Origin: DATDCV01 sp036524155
Lineage (GTDB): Bacteria > Verrucomicrobiota > Verrucomicrobiia > Limisphaerales > UBA8199
Direction of reading: 5' to 3'
NCBI GenBank assembly: GCA_036524155.1
Contig: DATDCV010000630.1
Span: 1 to 10,331, forward strand
Length of the DNA stretch: 10,331 bases
Shown here: positions 5,649 through 10,331 of the stretch, piece after piece
Layout of the letters: the number at the start of each line of letters is the position of its first letter
How positions within the stretch are numbered: position 1 is the stretch's first letter
Program-made: the position numbers and the translations under genes
The notes under the pieces: generated by a model
What the model was told of the DNA's origin: nothing
Seen by the model: only the letters and a program-made list of their open reading frames with translations
Database searches by the model: none

Positions 5649-7470
5649 CCTTCTGGACAATGGCGGCGGAATCGATGCCGTATTTGGCCAGCAATTCGTC
5701 GGGTTTGCCCGAGTGCGGCAGCTCGAAAACGGCCAGCTTGGTAACCTTGATACCTTCGGAGCTGAGTTCGCCGGCGACGGCGTCGCCCAGGCCGCCCTCG
5801 GGGTAATGGTCCTCGACCGTGAGCACCCGGTTGCCGGTCTTGCGCGCGGCGTCCAGGATCACATCCCGCGCCAGCGGCTTCACGCTGTAAGCGTCGATCA
5901 CCGTGATGCCCACGCCTTCGGCTTTCAGCGCATCCGCCGCCTTGAGCGCCTCGGTGAGAGTCACCCCTGCGGCGACCACGGTCACTTTGTCGCCGGCCGC
6001 CTGGCGGAGTACTTTGGCGCCGCCGATCGGGAACTGTTCGTCGTTGCCGTAGAGGACGGCGGCCTTGGGCCGCGAAGTGCGCAGGAAACAGACACCGTTA
6101 TGCAGCGCCATTTGCTCGACCAGCTTTTCGGCGCTGACGGCGTCGCTCGGATAGAGAACGGTGCTGCCGGCCACCGCTCGCATCATCGCCAGGTCCTCCA
6201 GCCCCATCTGCGACGGACCGTCTTCCCCGATGCTGACGCCCACATGCGAACCGACCAGTTTCAGGTTCGCACGCGAGATGCCCGCGACACGGACCTGGTC
6301 GAACGCGCGGGTGAAAAACGTGGCGAAGGTGGAAGCGAACGGTACTTTGCCACGCGTCGCAAAACCCGTCGCTACCCCCACCATGTTCTGCTCGGCGATG
6401 TAACATTCCGTGAAACGGTTGGGGAATTTCTTCAGGAATTTCTCGGAGAACGTCGAGTTCTTGGTGTCGCCATCGAACGCGACAATCCGCATATCGACCG
6501 CGCCCATCCGGGCCAGCGCATTGCCGAAGGCCTCGCGCGTCGCGACCATGTCGCCGGGTTTGTAGGGGAGCGACGGATAGCCGGCCGGCGCTTCGTTCTT
6601 GGGGGCCGGCAACGGGGTGGGCGCCGGGATGGGATGGCCGATGCCGGTCCTGGCGGTGGGTTGCAGCTCCGCGAGGGCCCTGGCTGCCTCCTCTTTCGAG
6701 AGGGCTTTGCCGTGCCACCCCTCGCGGTCCTGCAGGAACGAGACCCCGGCGCCTTTGAGCGTTTTAGCCAGGATCACCAGCGGCTGGTGGCCCAGGCCGA
6801 CTGCCGCCAGCACTTCCAGAATCTCCTCGAAGTCGTGCCCGTCGATTTCCTCCGTGCGCCAGCCGAAGGCCTCGAACCGGCGCTTGAACGCGTTCAGGTT
6901 GTGGCCCAAGGGCGCTTCCTGGCTTTGGCCCAGGCGGTTGACATCCACCACCGCCACCAGGTTGTTTAGCTCGTTCAGGCCCGCCAGCGACGCCGCTTCC
7001 CACACGGAGCCTTCGGAACACTCGCCGTCGCCCAGCAGCACGTAAGTGCGATAATCCAGGTTATCCAGCCGCGCACACAGCGCCATGCCGACGCCGACGC
7101 TCAGGCCCTGGCCCAGCGAGCCGGTCGCGACGTCCGCGAACGGCAGGCGCGGCGTCGGGTGCCCTTCCAAATCGCTGCCCAACTGCCGCAGCTTCAGCAA
7201 GTCCTCCGCCGGGAACAGGCCCGTCTCCGCCCAGGCCGCGTACAGCAGCGGAGCCGCGTGCCCCTTCGACAGGATGAAACGGTCGTTGTTGTAATAATGC
7301 GGGTTCTTCGGGTCATAACGCATGTGGCCGAAGAACAACGCCGCGACAACATCCGCCGCGGAACAGCAGGAAGTCGGATGGCCGCTGCCGGCGGCGGTGG
7401 TGGCCGTGATGGAATGGATCCGTAGCTGGTTGGCTATCCCTCTTAGTATCTCTGTATCAAAGTCGTTCAT
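5632..7470 (-). CDS. tkt: Transketolase, full-length, animal-type sequence
   Basis: This 612-residue enzyme transfers two-carbon ketol units between sugar phosphates in the pentose phosphate pathway using thiamine diphosphate. Visible landmarks: TTAAGSGHPTSCCSAA with His31; LSKGHAAP with His71; LEGHP with His104; the ThDP/metal motif GDGE (147-150) through VNRLGQ with Asn178; GWHG with His253; the catalytic Glu360 in YIAEQNMVG; GSHVGVSIGEDGPSQMGLEDLA (407-428); and C-terminal LTVEDHYPEGGLGD. Wording and length (~610-625) resemble the animal TKT branch more than the ~660-residue E. coli type. A Pro-rich linker (about 271-300) joins the ThDP and pyrimidine domains. ATG 7470 is chosen because homology begins there; 43 extra in-frame residues upstream look non-coding. 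No good Shine-Dalgarno precedes it. It converges on the ROK kinase gene with a 17 bp overlap. Confidence 0.97.
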   Translation of the reverse strand: MNDFDTEILRGIANQLRIHSITATTAAGSGHPTSCCSAADVVAALFFGHMRYDPKNPHYYNNDRFILSKGHAAPLLYAAWAETGLFPAEDLLKLRQLGSDLEGHPTPRLPFADVATGSLGQGLSVGVGMALCARLDNLDYRTYVLLGDGECSEGSVWEAASLAGLNELNNLVAVVDVNRLGQSQEAPLGHNLNAFKRRFEAFGWRTEEIDGHDFEEILEVLAAVGLGHQPLVILAKTLKGAGVSFLQDREGWHGKALSKEEAARALAELQPTARTGIGHPIPAPTPLPAPKNEAPAGYPSLPYKPGDMVATREAFGNALARMGAVDMRIVAFDGDTKNSTFSEKFLKKFPNRFTECYIAEQNMVGVATGFATRGKVPFASTFATFFTRAFDQVRVAGISRANLKLVGSHVGVSIGEDGPSQMGLEDLAMMRAVAGSTVLYPSDAVSAEKLVEQMALHNGVCFLRTSRPKAAVLYGNDEQFPIGGAKVLRQAAGDKVTVVAAGVTLTEALKAADALKAEGVGITVIDAYSVKPLARDVILDAARKTGNRVLTVEDHYPEGGLGDAVAGELSSEGIKVTKLAVFELPHSGKPDELLAKYGIDSAAIVQKVKALN

Positions 7471-7523
7471 GGACGTGACAAAACCCGAATAAACCAAAGA
7501 CTCCGCTTTCACAGGCTGGCCTG

Positions 7524-7575
7524 CCGAGCCCTGGCTCGGAGCGAAGCGGACACATGCAGCCCGCCTTCGGCTCCG
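7524..7575. repeat. Structured palindromic stretch upstream of transketolase
   Basis: CCGAGCC (7524-7530) and GGCTCGG (7533-7539) form a tight palindrome. Overlapping it, CGGAGCGAAGCGG (7537-7549) pairs imperfectly with CCGCCTTCGGCTCCG (7561-7575). The segment lies 54-105 bp upstream of the transketolase start on the minus strand, so it would fall in the promoter or leader. It may be another dispersed repeat; no known riboswitch pattern was recognised. Positions 7576-7678 show nothing clear. Confidence 0.4.
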
Positions 7576-7678
7576 AAGAGGGCCACGACACCTTGCCACT
7601 GCGTACTGAGCCTACTATGCCTAATACTTTCCCCGCTGTAAATCCTGAGATTCATCATTTGTTCCAAGGTTTTGAGGT

Positions 7679-7787
7679 TCATTTCTTCCCTCCCTTTTTC
7701 TTCGGCTTGGACGGCGGCGGCAGTTGTTTGACGGGCATTGGATGCGCGTCCGGCCGGCCGGCGTTTGGTAGAGAATCAACTGTGATT
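7679..7787 (-). pseudogene. Miniature rhuM relic: start and end of the gene fused, middle deleted
   Basis: Read on the minus strand, 7787-7735 matches the start of rhuM (9788-9736) at 49 of 53 bases and encodes SQLILYQTPAGRTRIQC. It is joined directly to 7734-7681, which matches the end of rhuM (8820-8767) at 44 of 54 bases and encodes KQLPPPSKPKKKGGKK plus stop. About 915 bp of the gene is missing between the parts, and they are joined out of frame. A shared GGC (plus strand 7734-7736; 9735-9737; 8819-8821) sits at the junction, as expected for microhomology-driven deletion. No initiator ATG remains. It is the footprint of a second, diverged rhuM copy. Confidence 0.85.
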
Positions 7788-7858
7788 CCCGTCGACCCCT
7801 ATGTGTTGCGGATAGGCCTATCGGTGGGGGGGTGTCATCGAAATTGCTTTATGGGTGG

Positions 7859-7888
7859 CCGGGTTCCAAGGGCGTTGCCCTGGGCTGA
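7859..7888 (+). repeat. Core of the transposase-associated palindromic repeat, variant copy
   Basis: 27 of 30 bases match the core of the 94 bp repeat at 8632-8661, including the hairpin around AGGGCGTTGCCCT. The rest of the 94 bp unit is absent or diverged; a second CCAAGGGC/GCCCTTGG pairing (7866-7873 with 7898-7905) follows. It faces the copy at 7984-8077 in opposite orientation. Confidence 0.7.
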
Positions 7889-7983
7889 CGGGTTGCAGCC
7901 CTTGGGCCTGACATGGTCGCGAGAGCATCGAGTTTGCATAACCACCGTGTCGTGCTTGCGAACCCGGGGGCCAGGGCGGTCTA

Positions 7984-8077
7984 CCGCGCCGAAGGCGCAG
8001 GGACTCTATAGCCCAGGGCAACGCCCTGGGAGCTCGGCCGAAACAAATCACCTGCGCCCTGAAGGGGCAAAACCCGG
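7984..8077 (-). repeat. 94 bp RAYT-associated palindromic repeat, left copy
   Basis: Aligned without gaps to the right copy (8592-8685), about 73 of 94 bases agree, and most differences lie in an 18 bp middle stretch. It contains three hairpins: GCGCC-GAA-GGCGC (7986-7998), CCCAGGGC-AAC-GCCCTGGG (8012-8030, perfect 8 bp stem) and GCCCT-GAA-GGGGC (8056-8068). It lies 63 bp past the transposase stop, in inverted orientation relative to the right copy. Confidence 0.85.
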
Positions 8078-8140
8078 CCTCCACGCCATGCCTCGACCCA
8101 CCACGCCGGGATTCGTATGGTCACACGCGTTCGCATTGTT

Positions 8141-8590
8141 TCAATCCCACACATATCGTTCGTCATAGGCGACCTTGTACCGTTCCAAAAACTTCCGGAA
8201 CTCGTCCTGGAACGTCATCTTATGATGATGTTCCTCCTGGTTTTGGATGTAGCGAATCACAGCGTCGGCCTGCGATTCGCCAACCGAAAACGCGCCGTAG
8301 CCCGCCTGCCAGGTGAATGCGGGCACACCGCCGTTGGCCTTCATCCATTTGGAGGAACTCTTTTTCACGTCTTCCAACAGGTCGGCCGTAGAAATGGTGC
8401 GGCTCAAAGCGCAGAGGATGTGAATGTGGTCGGCCACGCCGCCTGTCTGGAGAGAGGGAGATTTGAGGTTGTCGAGAATGCCCACGATGTAGCCGTGGAG
8501 GCGCGGGCGGATGGCCGGGGAAATCACGGGTTCGCGATGTTTGGTGCTGAAAATCAGGTGAACCAGGATTTTGGCGAGGGATTGTGGCAT
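8141..8590 (-). CDS. IS200-like / REP-associated (RAYT) HUH tyrosine transposase
   Basis: The 149-residue protein is a single Y1 transposase domain (IS200/IS605 TnpA fold), which nicks and joins single-stranded DNA at hairpins. Visible signatures: the N-terminal HLIFSTKHREPVI; the metal-binding HUH motif VADHIHIL with His55 and His57; the region LLEDVKKSSSKWMK; and the catalytic helix VIRYIQNQEEHHH with Tyr114. Length and motif order match intact family members. No accessory TnpB gene is present, and the gene is bracketed by inverted 94 bp palindromic repeats, which fits a RAYT acting on REP-like repeats better than a normal IS200. The right repeat begins 1 bp before the ATG. An AAGGGG Shine-Dalgarno-like sequence lies 11 nt upstream, inside a repeat hairpin (8601-8613), which could limit expression. 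It appears intact. Confidence 0.92.
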   Translation of the reverse strand: MPQSLAKILVHLIFSTKHREPVISPAIRPRLHGYIVGILDNLKSPSLQTGGVADHIHILCALSRTISTADLLEDVKKSSSKWMKANGGVPAFTWQAGYGAFSVGESQADAVIRYIQNQEEHHHKMTFQDEFRKFLERYKVAYDERYVWD

Positions 8591-8591
8591 A

Positions 8592-8685
8592 ACGGGTTTC
8601 GCCCCTTCAGGGCTGGTGGTGGTTTTAGGGACCGAGTTCCCAGGGCGTTGCCCTGGGCTGGAGAGTCATTGCGCCTTTGGCGCGG
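8592..8685 (+). repeat. 94 bp RAYT-associated palindromic repeat, right copy
   Basis: This is the partner of 7984-8077. Its hairpins are GCCC..GGGC (8601-8613), CCCAGGGC-GTT-GCCCTGGG (8639-8657) and GCGCC-TTT-GGCGC (8671-8683). It forms the whole immediate 5' leader of the transposase gene and lies between that gene and the end of rhuM. Positions 8686-8764 show no further feature. Confidence 0.85.
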
Positions 8686-8764
8686 CAAAATCTGCGCGTC
8701 ACGCTACCTGTTTGTCGGGGCGTGTTCATATTTCCAACCTCACTGCCTTGTTCCGACAGGCCTT

Positions 8765-9804
8765 TCATTTCTTCCCTCCCCTTCTCTTCGGCCTGGGCTG
8801 TGGCGGCAATTGCCTGATGGCTTTGTCAAAATCCTTCTCGACCCGCGAAGGAACGGCAAGTTCGCGCTGGAGGAACTTCTCAGACTCCAGTTCCGCTTTC
8901 TTCAAAGCCTGCTCATGGGAAATCGTTCCCGCGTGGGTAAGCAGTTCACGTCCGCTGGCCTTGAGGAAATCATCCAGCTTTGCGATCCAGTCCCGCATCG
9001 TCATCGGCCGCCGCTCCAGCGCCTGGAGTTCCGCGTAGTCCAGATAGAGGCTCACGATGCGGTTGAGCACCTTCAGTTCGTCCTCGGTGAGATAGTTCTT
9101 GGCGATCGCCGCGTCCTCTCTCCGCACTTGCGCGCCGGGACGCGTGGTGAGCATTCCCATGAGCGGCTTTTCGGCATCGGCGCGTTCGTGAATCAATTCC
9201 GCCGCTGTCCGACCGTGCGTGGCCCAGTGCATCTTGTTCTGCACGGTGGCAAAGAATTGCTGCGACGCTTCCGTTGCCGGATCGTAGTCCACGCTCGTGG
9301 CATAAATCTCGAGCACCTTTTGGTAGAACCGCCGTTCGGAGGAGCGGATATCCCGAATGCGCTCCAGCAGCTCGTCGAAATAGTCCTTGTGGCCTTTGCC
9401 GGGGGGTTCTTCAGGCGCTCGTCGTCCATCGTGAAGCCCTTCACGAGATATTCCTTGAGCCGGGCTGTGGCCCACTGGCGGAACTGCGTGCCGCGTTGGG
9501 ACTTCACGCGGTAGCCCACGGAGATGATGGCATCGAGGTTGTAGAAGTCGATCTCCCGGGTAACATCCCGCGCGCCTTCGCGGCGAACTATCCGGAATTT
9601 CCGGATAGTTGCGTCTCGCCGCAACTCGCCCTCCTCATAGATGTTGACCAGGTGTTCGTTGATCGTCCGAACATCCTTCTGGAACAATTCCGCCATCAAC
9701 GCCTGTGTCAACCACACATTCTCATTCTCAAACCGGCATTGGATGCGCGTCTGGCCGTCCGGCGTTCGGTAAAGAATCAACTGTGATTGGGGCGCGTCGC
9801 TCAT
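8765..9804 (-). pseudogene. rhuM: RhuM family protein, frameshifted
   Basis: Two overlapping frames together make one RhuM protein of about 346 residues, the normal family length. The first part (from ATG 9804) carries VWLTQALMAELFQKDVRT, a DNA-binding-like region, then IRKFRIV, FYNLDAIISVGYRVKSQRG and FRQWATARLKEYLVKGF, ending in ERLKNPP. The second frame resumes with GHKDYFDELLERIRDIRSSE and runs to a basic tail, RPKRRGGKK. The break falls at a run of six G (9401-9406); one more G would restore the frame. It may be a real mutation, a phase-variable tract or a sequencing error. RhuM proteins are named from a Salmonella pathogenicity island and often sit inside type I restriction loci; their biochemical role is not established. 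ATG 9804 overlaps the hsdM stop (ATGA), which indicates co-translation. Confidence 0.9.
9586..9610. repeat. Perfect 25-nt palindrome inside rhuM
   Basis: AACTATCCGGAA (9586-9597) and TTCCGGATAGTT (9599-9610) are exact reverse complements around one central T. The stretch encodes TIRKFRIV of RhuM, a conserved block, so it may be a by-product of coding, but it could also form a hairpin in the mRNA. Confidence 0.6.
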
Positions 9805-10073
9805 GCTTCGAGGATTTCGACGACGTTCTTCGCAATCGTGGCTGCCAGTTCCCGCGTTTTGGTGTTCAAGGTCTCAAGTTCTTCGTTCAGGGTTTCGAGT
9901 TGTTCCTTAAAGTCTTTGTCACTCACCGCCTCGCCCGGCGCGACACCTACATAGCACCCTGGATTCAGGCTCCAGCCCTGTGCCTCGATCTCTTTCAATG
10001 TCGCTGCCTTCCAGAGACCGGGCACGTCCTTGAATTTTTGATTTTCGATAAAAGCAAATGTTCCGCCTTGGAG
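9801..10073 (-). pseudogene. hsdM: HsdM C-terminal fragment (type I restriction-modification DNA methyltransferase)
   Basis: An open stretch of 90 codons ends at TGA 9803-9801. It reads KDVPGLWKAATLKEIEAQGW, then SLNPGCYVGVAP, then a coiled-coil-like tail (EQLETLNEELETLNTKTREL). This is the characteristic C terminus of HsdM, the methyltransferase subunit that normally pairs with HsdS. Upstream, an in-frame TAA at 10076-10074 closes the frame, and no methyltransferase motifs (NPPF/Y, SAM site) are found in the remaining 255 bp. The gene has therefore lost its catalytic part, or is joined here to foreign DNA. Only a GTG at 10025 could start it, giving 74 residues, which I judge unlikely. The ATGA overlap with rhuM shows the original operon order. 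Confidence 0.8.
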
Positions 10074-10076
10074 TTA

Positions 10077-10331
10077 AGCAGGCTTGGCCCGCTGCGCCCC
10101 AGTTCTCTGTCCAAAAGGACACGCGAGATTGATTCGTTTTTCATCGTGCACCGGCATCGTCTCGGATTAAACCAAAAGCAAAGGCTTGCCCGCAACCCAA
10201 ACGGAGTGCTTGACTAACAGCGACCGGAATTGAGGTCTGGCCAAATGGCGTTGGGGTTTTCGCCATTAAGATCGGCGGGATCGTCGGCAAAAAAGCTCAG
10301 GGGAGGTGGCGTTCCGCGGATGGTGGTTGAT
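10077..10331. other. Stretch without a recognisable gene
   Basis: All three minus-strand frames are interrupted within this stretch. The most coding-like piece is a minus-strand frame open from the window edge to a TAG at 10216-10214 (38 residues, including NGENPNAIWPDLN); it could be the tail of an unknown gene upstream. The rest shows no motif, repeat or RNA that I recognise. It is the unexplained DNA that replaces the body of hsdM. Confidence 0.3.

Noticed and set aside
5713..6969. 418-codon plus-strand frame
   Set aside because: It is a complete antisense shadow of transketolase with no recognisable domain.
8117..9514. 465-codon plus-strand frame
   Set aside because: It crosses the transposase, the 94 bp repeat and rhuM in antisense; no single gene could share these unrelated units.

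Overview
The window suggests a high-GC, environmental bacterium of the Verrucomicrobiota (perhaps the Pedosphaera/Limisphaera group) or a close PVC relative. This is inferred from gene style: a secreted PQQ-type propeller, a GQSN-type sialate O-acetylesterase, a Tat-exported Gfo/Idh/MocA oxidoreductase, a small Gly/Pro-rich lipoprotein, and intergenic DNA crowded with palindromic repeats. No rRNA, tRNA or marker gene is present, so the taxon is not proven.

Left part (1-5648): the 5' end of a PQQ-like beta-propeller gene runs leftward off the window edge. After a 412 bp gap filled by a fold-back repeat comes a secreted sialate O-acetylesterase (+). It converges, with a 2 bp gap, on a small lipoprotein gene (-). 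Next is about 470 bp of stacked palindromic elements, then an operon-like pair (+): a Tat-signal oxidoreductase and, 19 bp on, a ROK-family sugar kinase. A complete transketolase (-) overlaps the end of the kinase gene by 17 bp, tail to tail. Together these point to carbohydrate deacetylation, oxidation, phosphorylation and entry into the pentose phosphate pathway; that joint role is inferred.

Right part (7471-10331): a decayed accessory region, all on the minus strand. In transcription order it holds a 5'-truncated hsdM (type I modification subunit), rhuM joined to it by an ATGA overlap but frameshifted at a G6 run, a single-domain HUH (IS200-like/RAYT) transposase bracketed by inverted 94 bp palindromic repeats, a third repeat core, and a miniature rhuM relic in which the start and end of the gene are fused. 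No hsdR or hsdS is visible.

The most unusual content is non-coding. There are three separate palindromic element families: a 145 bp multi-hairpin element with perfect 18 bp terminal inverted repeats, two copies of a 200-231 bp fold-back element built from AAATCCGAA-type ends and CACTTTGTC-type arms, and the 94 bp repeats beside the HUH transposase. The transposase and its flanking repeats look like a REP/RAYT system whose repeat also supplies the transposase's own 5' leader.
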